DNA of 64,000 bases. It comes from Anaerolineae bacterium (GTDB lineage Bacteria > Chloroflexota > Anaerolineae > Anaerolineales > UBA4823). Below are positions 45,658-54,270 of the stretch, one piece after another (position 1 is the stretch's first letter; each line of letters opens with the position of its first letter). Location of the stretch: positions 186,001-250,000 of the forward strand of contig QOQU01000001.1 of NCBI GenBank assembly GCA_003327455.1, in the 5' to 3' direction. The notes beneath the pieces are model-generated. The model was not told the DNA's origin. It saw only the letters and a list, made by a program, of their open reading frames with translations, and ran no database searches. Both the position numbers and the translations under genes were made by a program.

Positions 45658-46281
45658 TCAACCCTGATTCTGGCTGAGGATGCGCTCGAGTTCCTGTAAT
45701 TCGCTCTGGATTTCATCCCGATGGCGGATGGCTTCGTCCAGCAGTGCCTGGTAAGCCGCCCGTTGCGCTTCGGGCAGGGTGCGCAAGAGCTTTTCGGTGC
45801 GGCTGATTTGAGCCAGTTTGTGGTGTAGCTTGTTCTCCAGGCGCTCCCGATAGCCGCGGTAGAATTCGTGATCTTCCAGAGGACGCGGCAGGGTGGAGAG
45901 ATCGGCGGTTAACACCTCGGCAATGGTTAGCAGGAATTCTTCCGTATCCACCGGCTTCTCCAAAAAACGCACTGCCCCAAGGCTGAGGGCGAAGCGTTTG
46001 TCTTCTGGGGTGACATAGGTGGCAGATAGGAAGATGATCGGTATTTGACTGGTTTTCGGGTCGGCGCGCAGTTTGTGTGCCAGAGCAAAGCCGTCCAATT
46101 TCGGCATCAGGATATCGGTAATTACCATTGCCGGCAGTTCTTTCTCGATCGCCGCCAGAGCTTCCTCGCCGTTCGAGGCAGTCACCACCGGGTAACCTTT
46201 GAAGCGCAAAGTGACCTCAAGCAACTCAAGAATATGAGGCACATCTTCGACAATGAGTAGAGGACCACGTGGAATTGTCAT
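45658..46281 (-). CDS. Receiver-domain protein with C-terminal helical region
   Basis: 207 aa. Residues 1-125 form a CheY-like receiver: LLIVEDVPHILELLEVTLRF, AMVITDILMPKLDGFALAHK (phospho-Asp) and IIFLSATYVTPEDKR, then LGAVRFLEKPVDTEEFL (conserved Lys). The remaining 80 residues are charged helices, with no DNA-binding or enzymatic output domain. It may act as an adaptor or phosphate sink. No kinase gene is adjacent. Confidence 0.88.
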   Translation of the reverse strand: MTIPRGPLLIVEDVPHILELLEVTLRFKGYPVVTASNGEEALAAIEKELPAMVITDILMPKLDGFALAHKLRADPKTSQIPIIFLSATYVTPEDKRFALSLGAVRFLEKPVDTEEFLLTIAEVLTADLSTLPRPLEDHEFYRGYRERLENKLHHKLAQISRTEKLLRTLPEAQRAAYQALLDEAIRHRDEIQSELQELERILSQNQG

Positions 46282-46350
46282 AGCTCCATTGTACTCGCCC
46301 TCGAGGATAAAACGCCTAACAAATTTGTAGGCTTGCCAGATTGTCTACAC

Positions 46351-46388
46351 TTCAACCCTCCCACGATTTGTTGTACGGGAGGGTTGAA
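46351..46388. terminator. 12-bp inverted repeat, possible terminator
   Basis: TTCAACCCTCCC (46351-46362) and GGGAGGGTTGAA (46377-46388) with a 14-nt loop. A TTTTTT tract follows on the + strand about 6 nt later. It lies between two leftward genes, so it ends the LysM transcript only if it acts without a U-tract. Read rightward it has no gene to terminate. Confidence 0.45.
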
Positions 46389-46452
46389 GGTAGATTTTTT
46401 GCCTTGTAAATCGAGTTGCCCGATTGGCTTGGCTCAGAAGTGGGGCAATTTC

Positions 46453-47199
46453 TTACGGGGTGGGCGTTGCTGTGGCAATCGTTGCAGAAGTGGGGGTCAC
46501 GGTGGCAATCGGCGTCGGGGTCGGAGGCACGGGTGTTACCAGATTAACCCGCACGATCAACTTTTGACCGAAGAAAATCGTATTGGGATTTTCCAGTTTG
46601 TTCTGCTCAAGAATGTCTTCGACCGTGCTGTTGAACTTCTCTGCAATGATCGCCAGGGTGTCATTGGGTTGGACGATGTATTCGATCTTTGTGCCGCGCG
46701 GCAGGTTGGGTGGTAAGGGCGTTGCGGTGGGCAATTGGGTATTTGGACCCGGAATGGTGATCTGGTCCCCAACCCGAATCAGGGGGTTGGACGGATCGAG
46801 ATTGTTAATTGCAACCAGGACGAAGAAATCAACGTTGAATTTTTCAGCAATGCCGATCAGGGTGTCCCCTTCTTGAACTGTGTAGGGGAAGGGTCCCGAA
46901 GCGGTGGGGGTAGCCGTTTCGGTTGGGGTGTTGGTGACGGTGGGTGTATCGGTGGGAAGCGGTGTATTGGTGGCTGTATTGGTTGGAGTGGCTGTTTCGG
47001 TAGGGGTGGAGGTCGCCGTAGGGAAAAGTGAAATTTGAAAGCCTTGCGGGTTGACCAGCCAGAAGATCAGCACCGCTGCACCAATCACCAGCAGGGCGGC
47101 AGACAAGCCAAGGATCAGCGGGGCTTGTTTGGCAGCCTGCTGCCGTTTGCGGTAGGAAGTGATCACATCCTGTGCTTTTTCCTTATCTTTATCGCTCAT
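46453..47199 (-). CDS. Membrane-anchored protein with two LysM domains
   Basis: 248 aa. A cytoplasmic charged N-terminus (MSDKDKEKAQDVITSYRKRQ), one transmembrane helix (ILGLSAALLVIGAAVLIFWL), a Thr/Pro-rich linker, then two LysM modules: YTVQEGDTLIGIAEKFNVDF to VGDQITIPG and YIVQPNDTLAIIAEKFNSTV to FGQKLIVRV. A Thr/Pro tail ends the protein. LysM modules bind GlcNAc-containing glycans, so it presumably links the membrane to peptidoglycan. No catalytic domain. Confidence 0.92.
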   Translation of the reverse strand: MSDKDKEKAQDVITSYRKRQQAAKQAPLILGLSAALLVIGAAVLIFWLVNPQGFQISLFPTATSTPTETATPTNTATNTPLPTDTPTVTNTPTETATPTASGPFPYTVQEGDTLIGIAEKFNVDFFVLVAINNLDPSNPLIRVGDQITIPGPNTQLPTATPLPPNLPRGTKIEYIVQPNDTLAIIAEKFNSTVEDILEQNKLENPNTIFFGQKLIVRVNLVTPVPPTPTPIATVTPTSATIATATPTP

Positions 47200-47257
47200 A
47201 GTTAATCCAATCCTTCTCCTCTCCGCAGGGAGTTTGGTTTGATTTTACCCTATATTT

Positions 47258-48490
47258 TCACCTTTTATCGGCAGGGCTTTCTTCTGCCAGCCAGACGTCC
47301 GGGTCATAAGGAGGGAGCTCGCAACGTAAGTCGCCATCCTGACGATAACCAAGGGCGTAACCAGCCTGCATCAGTTGATGGATTTCGCTGGTGCCTTCGT
47401 AGATCACTGCCCCTTTGGCATTGCGCAGATAACGCTCGACCGGGTACTCGTCGGAATAGCCATAGGCGCCGTGGATCTGAATGGCTTCAGAAGCAGCCTG
47501 GAAAGAGGCCTCGGTGGCAAACCACTTCGCCAGCGAGGTTTCTTTTGTGTTGCGGTAGCCTCGATTTTTCATCCAGCCGGCTCGCAAGTAGAGCAACCGC
47601 GCTGCTTCGTAGGCTTGCACCATATAGGCAATTTTTTGTTGGATGAGCTGGAATTTACCGATTTCCCTGCCAAAAGCTTTCCGTTCGGTGGCATATTTCA
47701 CACTGGCTTCTAAACAGGCGCGGATCAGTCCCGTGGCGCCGGCGGCAACCGTATAGCGCCCGTTGTCCAAACAGCTCATGGCAATCTTGAAGCCCTCCCC
47801 TTCTTCGCCCAGGCGATTCTCGATCGGGACGCGCACGTCTTGAAAGGAGATCCAACCGGTGGAACCAGCCCGCACACCCAATTTGCCATGGATGTCGCCG
47901 CGCTGCACGCCGGGCGAACTTAAATCCACCAGAAAAGCCGATAAGCCATCGTGAGGATCGGCAGCTTCAGGATTTGTGCGCGCGACAACCAGGGCGTGGT
48001 GGGCTTTGGTCGCCAGGGAAATCCACATTTTTTCACCGTTCAAGAGGTATGAAGCGCCATCGCGCCGGGCTGTACAGCTCAAATTCGCTACATCCGATCC
48101 CACGCCCGGCTCACTTAACCCAAAGCAGGCGATCTTTTCGCCTTTTGCCTGCGGGACGAGAAAACGCTGCTTCTGATCCTCATTCCCCCATTGCAGGATG
48201 CCCAGGCTATTCAAGCCGACGTGCACCGACATCACCACCCGTAGGGTTGTATCCACTGCCTCCAGTTCCTCGCAGGCCAAGCCGAGTGAAATATAATCCA
48301 TGCCTTGTCCGCCATATTTCAGCGGGAAACAGATACCCAGAATGCCCAATTCTGCCATGCGTTCCAGGACAAAGGGCGCCATTTGTTGAGCACGATCGGC
48401 TTCGCGGATGATGGGGGCAACTTCACGTTGGGCAAACTCGCGCACCATTTGTTGCACCATCTGATGTTCGGAGGACAAAGCAAAATCCAT
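47258..48490 (-). CDS. Acyl-CoA dehydrogenase
   Basis: 410 aa. Family signatures: ACFGLSEPGVGSDVANLSCT (FAD/substrate loop), GEKMWISLATKAHHALVVAR, GRYTVAAGATGLIRACLEAS, and near the C-terminus VERYLRNAKGAVIYEGTSEI, where the Glu of YEGTSE is the catalytic base in short- and medium-chain enzymes. It oxidises an acyl-CoA to the 2-enoyl-CoA with FAD, feeding electrons to ETF. Chain-length or branched-chain specificity cannot be told. No other beta-oxidation gene is adjacent. Confidence 0.95.
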   Translation of the reverse strand: MDFALSSEHQMVQQMVREFAQREVAPIIREADRAQQMAPFVLERMAELGILGICFPLKYGGQGMDYISLGLACEELEAVDTTLRVVMSVHVGLNSLGILQWGNEDQKQRFLVPQAKGEKIACFGLSEPGVGSDVANLSCTARRDGASYLLNGEKMWISLATKAHHALVVARTNPEAADPHDGLSAFLVDLSSPGVQRGDIHGKLGVRAGSTGWISFQDVRVPIENRLGEEGEGFKIAMSCLDNGRYTVAAGATGLIRACLEASVKYATERKAFGREIGKFQLIQQKIAYMVQAYEAARLLYLRAGWMKNRGYRNTKETSLAKWFATEASFQAASEAIQIHGAYGYSDEYPVERYLRNAKGAVIYEGTSEIHQLMQAGYALGYRQDGDLRCELPPYDPDVWLAEESPADKR

Positions 48491-48904
48491 CTTTCACTCC
48501 TCTGGCGGGTTGTCTGGCGTGTATTGTAACTTCTCGCATAGAAAGCCGGAAGAACTGATAACCTGTCCACGTCCGGCAGAGCGTTTGAACAGCCTTGAAG
48601 GCTGGGCTTACAGACACAGCCTGAAGGGCTGTGCACGGGAAGAGGGCCGCGATGATGGCGGGCAAAGGTACGTGATTAACCTGTATTTTATCCCCATTTT
48701 GGGCAAGAGACCGATTCGGATGAATTTAACTTCTGCGGTACATCCCCCACTCGTCCCTGACCTATCTGATGGAGAGCAATGCCAGGGCAAGCATTTCCAC
48801 GAGGAGGCTGCGGCAAAGCCTGCCCGGCGTTGAGCGTTTTGCGGGCTGAGGGTAGTCCTACAACGTCTGGCAGGCGATGTTCGATGGTATACTTGCACGG
48901 CTAC
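48491..48904. other. Intergenic region with two adjacent hairpins
   Basis: About 410 bp without a convincing gene. CAGCCTT-G-AAGGCTG (48590-48604) and CACAGCC-TGAAG-GGCTGTG (48615-48633) are adjacent short hairpins of related sequence. TATACT at 48888-48893 is a possible -10 for the rightward gene. No tRNA or known riboswitch pattern was recognised. Confidence 0.55.
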
Positions 48905-50545
48905 ATGCGCGCTCTAAACTCTTCGATTTCAAGCCATTGGTGGAGCAGGCTTGCTCAGCGCTGGAAATTGCTGCTCAGCGGATTCGGCGTCCTGGTGGGT
49001 CTGGCTTTCCTGCTCGCCTATCTCTCCAACCGCTTTCAGAACGTGGAGGGATGGGACAATTTTCTGATCGCTTTGGGAGTCGCCGCTCTCTTGCTGTGGG
49101 GAGGCTGGCGGGTCTTGGGCCGCCAAAGTCCGCCGCGCTGGCTATTCGGCTTGCTGGTTGGAGCGGCGCTCTTGAGATTGGCGTTGGGTGCGCTGTGGTT
49201 TGTGCTCCTGCCGCAGGTGGGATTCGATTCCCCGGCTGAACGAGGCGGATATGTGATGGCAGATGCCTACAATCGCGATCGAGCTGCCTGGCGAGCAGCC
49301 AATAGCGATCGACCGCTGGTCAAACTCATTACCGGGCGGGTTTATCGCAAGGTGGATCAATACGGCGGCTTGTTGTTTCTCAGCGCCGCTTATTATCGCA
49401 TCCTGGACGGAAATGCACACCGCCCGCTCTTGATGATTGTCCTCACGGCGGCTTTTTCTGCCCTGGCGGTGATTTTTATCTGGGGGATGGGGAAAATCGC
49501 CTTTGGGGAGCGGGTTGCCAACCTGGCAGCCTGGCTGATGGCGCTTTACCCGGAAGCGGTCTTATTGGGCAGTTCGCAGATGCGCGAAGCGTTCTTGATT
49601 CCGCTGGTGGCGCTTTCTCTATATGGTTTGTTACGCTGGCAGCGCGAGGGCGGTTGGCGCGGGGCGGGGTTATGTGCTTTGGGATTGTTAATGACATATC
49701 CCTTTTCTCCTCCTTCGAGTGCTCTGCTGCTGTTTGGATTGGTGTGCATCCTGTTGATCAGCAGAGATGGCGGTTTATATCGGCAAAAAAAGATTTGGCT
49801 AGCCGTTGGGCTTTTGATCGTTATGATCGCAATCGGCATCTGGTTTAGTTGGGGGCGTTTTGCGCCGGATAAATACAATAATCCCCTCTCGCTTGCGGGA
49901 TGGTGGTTTAAAGTCAGCGCCGGCTTGCAAGTTCGCACGAGCATTCTCGACTCGGGCTGGATGCAGAAAGTGGCGCGGCCTTTGCCGCAGTGGGCACGCT
50001 TCACCCTGCTCACCCTCTACGGGGTCAGCCGCCCGCTCTTGCCGGCTGCCCTGATTGCCCCATCTGCCAGGCCTTTCTGGCAGGCAATTGCCATCTGGCG
50101 CGCTGTGGGGTGGACGATCCTGTTGCCTTTCCTCCTGGCTGCGCCGTTGCTGGCAATGCGTCGCTCGAGTGGAATTGAACCCTCAGAGCGGCGGCTGGTT
50201 CTGGCGCTGAGTCTGGCCGTGTGGGTGGGTATCCTGGTTGCCTCGATGCGCGGTGGCGCGGATTTGTGGGACAACCCGCGCTATCGAGCCATGCTGGCTG
50301 CACCGCAGGTGCTTCTGGTGGTCTGGGCCTGGGTATGTTATCGCCAACGCCAGGAGACCTGGATTAAGCACCTTGCCATCGGGCTGGGGTTGATTCTGCT
50401 CTGGTTTGTGCCCTGGTATCTGCGCCGCTACACGGCGTTTTTCTGGCCAATAAGCGATTTCTTCCTCACCCTGGGCCTGGGGCTTGCCAGCGCCATCCTC
50501 TACGCCGGAGTGGTGTGGTGGATGAAACAAAGGCGCAAATTTTGA
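48905..50545 (+). CDS. Polytopic membrane protein, GT-C glycosyltransferase-like
   Basis: About 546 aa from ATG 48905; 48884 is an alternative, but TATACT at 48888 would then lie within the gene. Some 12 transmembrane helices (e.g. LLLSGFGVLVGLAFLLAYLS, WLFGLLVGAALLRLALGALW). The first large loop, DAYNRDRAAWRAANSDRPLV, is hydrophilic as in GT-C enzymes (RgtA/ArnT-like), and 'SSQMREAFLIPLVALSLYGL' matches the helix often annotated in PF13231-type proteins. Likely transfers a sugar from a polyprenyl carrier outside the membrane, but the catalytic acidic residue is not certain. Not in an evident operon. Confidence 0.65.
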   Translation: MRALNSSISSHWWSRLAQRWKLLLSGFGVLVGLAFLLAYLSNRFQNVEGWDNFLIALGVAALLLWGGWRVLGRQSPPRWLFGLLVGAALLRLALGALWFVLLPQVGFDSPAERGGYVMADAYNRDRAAWRAANSDRPLVKLITGRVYRKVDQYGGLLFLSAAYYRILDGNAHRPLLMIVLTAAFSALAVIFIWGMGKIAFGERVANLAAWLMALYPEAVLLGSSQMREAFLIPLVALSLYGLLRWQREGGWRGAGLCALGLLMTYPFSPPSSALLLFGLVCILLISRDGGLYRQKKIWLAVGLLIVMIAIGIWFSWGRFAPDKYNNPLSLAGWWFKVSAGLQVRTSILDSGWMQKVARPLPQWARFTLLTLYGVSRPLLPAALIAPSARPFWQAIAIWRAVGWTILLPFLLAAPLLAMRRSSGIEPSERRLVLALSLAVWVGILVASMRGGADLWDNPRYRAMLAAPQVLLVVWAWVCYRQRQETWIKHLAIGLGLILLWFVPWYLRRYTAFFWPISDFFLTLGLGLASAILYAGVVWWMKQRRKF

Positions 50546-50582
50546 TAAAATAGCCCGAAATCTCCTTCACCGGTAGTGAAAT

Positions 50583-52364
50583 ATGAAACGGAATCTGTCA
50601 CCCCTTACGCATTATAAGTTTGTTGAACAAAAGGCCATCCTCTATATCCGCGATCGCGTTTGCGAAACCGCCGACGAATTGCTGTCCAGTGAGATGTTCT
50701 TTGAGGTGCTGCGCCGGGCAGTAGATGCCCTGAAGCGACGCGAATCTCCTCTGGTAGAACTCTTTCAATCAACTGAGGAGGGCTTCATTCCCGATCAGGA
50801 ATTGCGCCATCTGGTGGCGATTTTTCGCTGGTTAGCCAAATTGCCGCTGGAACATGTGCATAAACTGGTCAATGCTGAGCAGGCTCACCTGCTTGCCAGG
50901 CCGGCCTTGCTCTACGACTTCGTCGAATATCTTTATGACTACTGGCGAGAGTATGAGCGCTTCCTGATCTGCGATTCCGAAGGTGATGCACTGGATCAAC
51001 GTCCCTATCGCACCTTTAATCGGACTATCGAATCGCTCACCCATCTGGTGCGCAGCGTTTATCGCGATGTTCAGGAAAACATCAGCGGTCAGCATCCCAA
51101 TATCTACCGTCAGATTGTGGCCGGAGCAGAAATCGCCGCCATTGCCCTGCCCAAACCGATTTTCACGCTTGGAGAAGATCTCCAGCCATTGAATCAGATC
51201 CCGGTGATCCGCCAGGTGCTGATGTACCCACCTCTGCTGCTCAACCCACCGATGAACAAACGCAGTGGGCAATTCGTGCAAACCGAACAAAATCCTCTGG
51301 CTGCGCTTCGACTTGACCCTGCCGAGTGGCTGTGTTACCCTGCTAAAGTTGGCCCGCTATTGATCCTGATTTATTTTCACGAACTGTTTTACGAGCTTGG
51401 TTTCACGCTGTGCAACCTCTTTGAACTGGCGGAAGACGATTTTCTTTCCGGCCGCCCGGTTGATGCTCTTCTCTTATTCGGTGTGCCCGATGAGTGTGTT
51501 GACCCCAAAGCAGCCTATCCGACCGTCTTTTACCATCATCCTGAAAACGATTTGTGGATCGGCGCTATCCCACGGCGCAAAGAGTTCGGGTATTTTGGAT
51601 ACATGAAGAAGATGACGCTGACGTTACATAATATCGTGATGATGCAGCGAGGGCGGTTTCCGTATCACGGAGCGATGATGCAGTTCTTGCTGAAAAACGG
51701 GCGCGAGTTTAACCTGCTGATCATCGGGGATACCGGAGCCGGCAAATCGGAGACCCTGGAAGCATTCCGAGCCATTGGCGAGGAAGCCATTCGCGCCATG
51801 ACCATTATCGCCGATGATATGGGTTCTCTGGAAATCCAGCCCGACGGAGAAATCATCGCTTATGGCACCGAAATTGGGGCGTTTGTCCGCCTGGACGATC
51901 TGAGCCCCGGCTACGCCTTTGGGCGCCTGGATCGCACGATCATCATGAATCCTGCGCAGGTGAACGCCCGGGTTGTCCTGCCGGTAACCACCTACGCCAA
52001 CATCATGGGCGGCGCCCGGGTGGATATGGTTTTGTATGCCAACAACTATGAAGAAGTGGATGCAGACCATCCGATCATTGAAAAATTCAACACACCCGAG
52101 CAGGCACTGGCAGTCTTTCGGGAGGGGAAATCGATGAGCAAAGGCACGACCACCGCCAGTGGTCTGACCCAGGCTTACTTTGCCAACATCTTCGGCGCGC
52201 CGCAATTCCAGACCTTGCATGAGGCTATTGCCCAGCGCTATTTTCAAGCCTTCTTCGAGCGAGGCATCTTTGTCGGACAATTACGCACCCGGCTGGGATT
52301 GCCGGGTTGGGAAAGGAAAGGGCCCGAAGAAGCTGCCCGCGCCCTGCTCGAATGGCTGGGATAA
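50583..52364 (+). CDS. PEPCK/HPr-kinase-fold P-loop protein of unknown function
   Basis: 593 aa. Residues about 1-330 are helical and not recognisable. The C-terminal 260 residues carry a P-loop, LLIIGDTGAGKSETLEAFRA (near 381-389), followed by TIIADDMGSLEIQPDG (acidic Walker-B-like DDMG, as in HPr kinase), YAFGRLDRTIIMNPAQVNAR and VDMVLYANNYEEVD. The order and spacing resemble ATP-type PEP carboxykinase and HprK, which share a fold. However, the PEPCK oxaloacetate and Mn2+ residues are not recognisable, and there is no HPr-binding C-terminus. An ATP-dependent kinase acting on an unknown protein or metabolite is the most cautious inference. No informative neighbours. Confidence 0.65.
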   Translation: MKRNLSPLTHYKFVEQKAILYIRDRVCETADELLSSEMFFEVLRRAVDALKRRESPLVELFQSTEEGFIPDQELRHLVAIFRWLAKLPLEHVHKLVNAEQAHLLARPALLYDFVEYLYDYWREYERFLICDSEGDALDQRPYRTFNRTIESLTHLVRSVYRDVQENISGQHPNIYRQIVAGAEIAAIALPKPIFTLGEDLQPLNQIPVIRQVLMYPPLLLNPPMNKRSGQFVQTEQNPLAALRLDPAEWLCYPAKVGPLLILIYFHELFYELGFTLCNLFELAEDDFLSGRPVDALLLFGVPDECVDPKAAYPTVFYHHPENDLWIGAIPRRKEFGYFGYMKKMTLTLHNIVMMQRGRFPYHGAMMQFLLKNGREFNLLIIGDTGAGKSETLEAFRAIGEEAIRAMTIIADDMGSLEIQPDGEIIAYGTEIGAFVRLDDLSPGYAFGRLDRTIIMNPAQVNARVVLPVTTYANIMGGARVDMVLYANNYEEVDADHPIIEKFNTPEQALAVFREGKSMSKGTTTASGLTQAYFANIFGAPQFQTLHEAIAQRYFQAFFERGIFVGQLRTRLGLPGWERKGPEEAARALLEWLG

Positions 52365-52523
52365 TCCACTCAGTGGGATTATAATAACAGAGAGTGGCAG
52401 ATAGGCTCAAAGAACAGCGGCGTTGTTGCTCTGGACCGGAGCCGGGCTTTTCAGGGCAGGAGAGGTTTGCCCAAAAGATTCCAAACGCCGGTCATTTACT
52501 TTATAGAAAGGAACTGAGGTATT

Positions 52524-52844
52524 ATGGAAGAACCTAATCTGGAAATCGAAGAAACAAGCGCAGAAGAAGATCTGTATCACGATGAAGCCAGGCTGATGCG
52601 CGTTGCCGGATGGGCAAACATCGTCTCATGGATTATCCTGGCTCTGGCGGCAATCTTTTCCTTTAGCGGCGTTTTTCTCCAACTTCAACAAGGCGCCCTA
52701 CGTCTGGGGATCAATGGCATCCTGGGGATGATCAGCACCCTCTTTATCCTGCTGGTGGGTGGCTTTTTCTTTGTCTTACTGCAAGCCATCGGCGAAGGCA
52801 TTTATCTCTTTATGGATATCGAGGAACATCTGCGCAAGAAATAA
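52524..52844 (+). CDS. Small two-TM membrane protein
   Basis: 106 aa. Acidic N-terminus (MEEPNLEIEETSAEEDLYHD) followed by two transmembrane helices (NIVSWIILALAAIFSFSGVF and LGMISTLFILLVGGFFFVLL) and a charged tail (DIEEHLRKK). A ribosome site GAAAGGAACTGAGG precedes the ATG. Not a family I recognise. Found between the P-loop protein and the convergent site-2 protease gene. Confidence 0.7.
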   Translation: MEEPNLEIEETSAEEDLYHDEARLMRVAGWANIVSWIILALAAIFSFSGVFLQLQQGALRLGINGILGMISTLFILLVGGFFFVLLQAIGEGIYLFMDIEEHLRKK

Positions 52845-52865
52845 AAAAACCCTTTCACAGAAACG

Positions 52866-52903
52866 AACAACTGCGGCGTCGTTCAAACGGCGTCGCAGTT
52901 GTT
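52866..52903. terminator. Hairpin between convergent genes
   Basis: AACAACTGCG (52866-52875) and CGCAGTTGTT (52894-52903) form a perfect 10-bp stem closing a partly self-complementary GC-rich loop. It lies between two convergent stop codons and probably acts as a bidirectional terminator, although the T-tracts are short. Confidence 0.6.
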
Positions 52904-52935
52904 TCGATGGTCATTCCAGGCAGAGGACGGCTTTC

Positions 52936-54051
52936 CTAGATACCCAACTCAGCGCGCAAACGCAACATGTGCAGAACTTGCTCCCGGGTGAGGATGCCGA
53001 TCAGTTCGCCGTTCTCCACGACGGGTAGTTGAGCGACATTGGCGTCATCCATCATCCGTAAAGCGGTCAAAACCTCCGTTTGCGGGGTTACATAGGTGAC
53101 GCGGTCAAAAGGCACCATCGCCTGTCGCACCGTGGTAAAGCGCCATTTGCTTTGCGGTACCGCGGTGACATCCTTCAGGGTAATCACGCCGCTGGTCAGG
53201 TCATTGTCCATAACAATAAAACACCGCTGCCCGCTGGTCAGGATATAATCTTCGACCAGTTGACTGAGAGGAGTGAGTGCAGAAATGCGGTTGCATTGAG
53301 GATTCATGACGTTGGCGACGCGTAGCCCTTGCAGGGCATCTTGCAGGTGTGTCTGCGCATAGGCGCTGGCGGCTGCATTTTGTAAGAACCAGCCAATAAA
53401 GGCAAGCCAGAGCCCATCGAAGAATTGCCCGCGTAAGATGGTGAAAATGCCCAATCCAATGAAACCAAAGGCAACGAATTGACCACTTACCACAGCCACC
53501 TGGTTGGCGCGTCGAAAACTGCCGGTGATCTTCCACACCAGCGCCCGCAACACCCGTCCGCCATCGAGAGGAAAACCGGGGATTAAGTTAAAAACGGCCA
53601 GGATGAAGTTGATTCGCATCAGATATTCGCTGGGAGCGGCTAAAAAGGGAATCGCCCGATCGAGCAGCCACAGCGCCCCAAAACCAGCGGCTAAAGCCAG
53701 GCTGACCAGCGGCCCGGCAATTGCAATGCGGAACTCTGCCCCTGCGGAAGGCGGTTCTTTTCCAATCTGGGCAATACCGCCGAAGATGAACAGGGTGATG
53801 CCGCGCACGGGGATTTTTTCCCGCAACGCAACCACCGAATGACCCAATTCATGCGCCAGCACCGAAGCGAAGAACAGCCCACTGGTGATCACGGCTAACA
53901 GCACATGGATCAGAGCGGGGACTTCGGGATAGGCTTGCACAAAGTAGCCGCCGGCCAACGACCAGGTTAACAGGCCAAAGATCAAAAACCAACTGATATG
54001 CAACCCGATCGGGATGCCAAAAATTTTTCCAATCTGCAGGCTGGTGTCCAT
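52936..54051 (-). CDS. Site-2 protease family metalloprotease (M50) with CBS pair
   Basis: 371 aa. Six or so hydrophobic segments contain [16 protein letters not shown] (HExxH zinc site) and [20 protein letters not shown] (third ligand Asp). After residue 240 there are two CBS domains ([20 protein letters not shown] and [20 protein letters not shown], ending [20 protein letters not shown]). It cleaves transmembrane substrates inside the membrane, such as anti-sigma factors. The CBS pair probably senses adenosine nucleotides. It is preceded by a consensus promoter and a 150-nt structured leader (54052-54205), so expression may be controlled at the RNA level. Neighbouring genes do not identify its substrate. 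Confidence 0.93.
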   Translation of the reverse strand: MDTSLQIGKIFGIPIGLHISWFLIFGLLTWSLAGGYFVQAYPEVPALIHVLLAVITSGLFFASVLAHELGHSVVALREKIPVRGITLFIFGGIAQIGKEPPSAGAEFRIAIAGPLVSLALAAGFGALWLLDRAIPFLAAPSEYLMRINFILAVFNLIPGFPLDGGRVLRALVWKITGSFRRANQVAVVSGQFVAFGFIGLGIFTILRGQFFDGLWLAFIGWFLQNAAASAYAQTHLQDALQGLRVANVMNPQCNRISALTPLSQLVEDYILTSGQRCFIVMDNDLTSGVITLKDVTAVPQSKWRFTTVRQAMVPFDRVTYVTPQTEVLTALRMMDDANVAQLPVVENGELIGILTREQVLHMLRLRAELGI

Positions 54052-54205
54052 GCTATGTTCCTTTCTTCACCAAAGGCAAAAGAAAATGCCTTTCCTTCCA
54101 GCACAGGCTGGGCTTTGGTTTTGACCAGTTTTTCCGGTCTGTGCCAAAGCCGGCGATTCACTGCCGGAAGGCGCTGATTTCCTTTGCCAAATTTTTAATT
54201 ATTAT
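54052..54205 (-). ncRNA. Structured 5' leader of the site-2 protease mRNA (candidate cis-regulatory RNA)
   Basis: On the minus strand CCTTCCGGCA (54171-54162) pairs over 10 bp (one G-U) with TGCTGGAAGG (54103-54094). This encloses CTTTGG/CCAAAG and ACCGG/CTGGT stems. The first strand can instead form CCGGC/GCCGG, a mutually exclusive hairpin. AAGGCA/TGCCTT makes a last stem just before the start codon. I could not match this to a known riboswitch class. RNA-level function is inferred from structure only. Confidence 0.5.
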
Positions 54206-54211
54206 GATAAT

Positions 54212-54240
54212 TTTATAACATATTGCAAGGGTTTTGTCAA
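54212..54240 (-). promoter_or_regulatory. Consensus promoter of the site-2 protease gene
   Basis: Minus strand TTGACA (54240-54235), 17-nt spacer, TATAAA (54217-54212). Expected transcription start near 54205, leaving a leader of about 150 nt. Confidence 0.8.
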
Positions 54241-54270
54241 GATTCCCCCTGCGGACGCGGGTTGTTACGC

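Noticed and set aside
50583-52364. Annotation as ATP-dependent PEP carboxykinase
   Set aside because: Fold-level motifs agree, but substrate and metal residues of PEPCK could not be recognised and the N-terminal half does not match.
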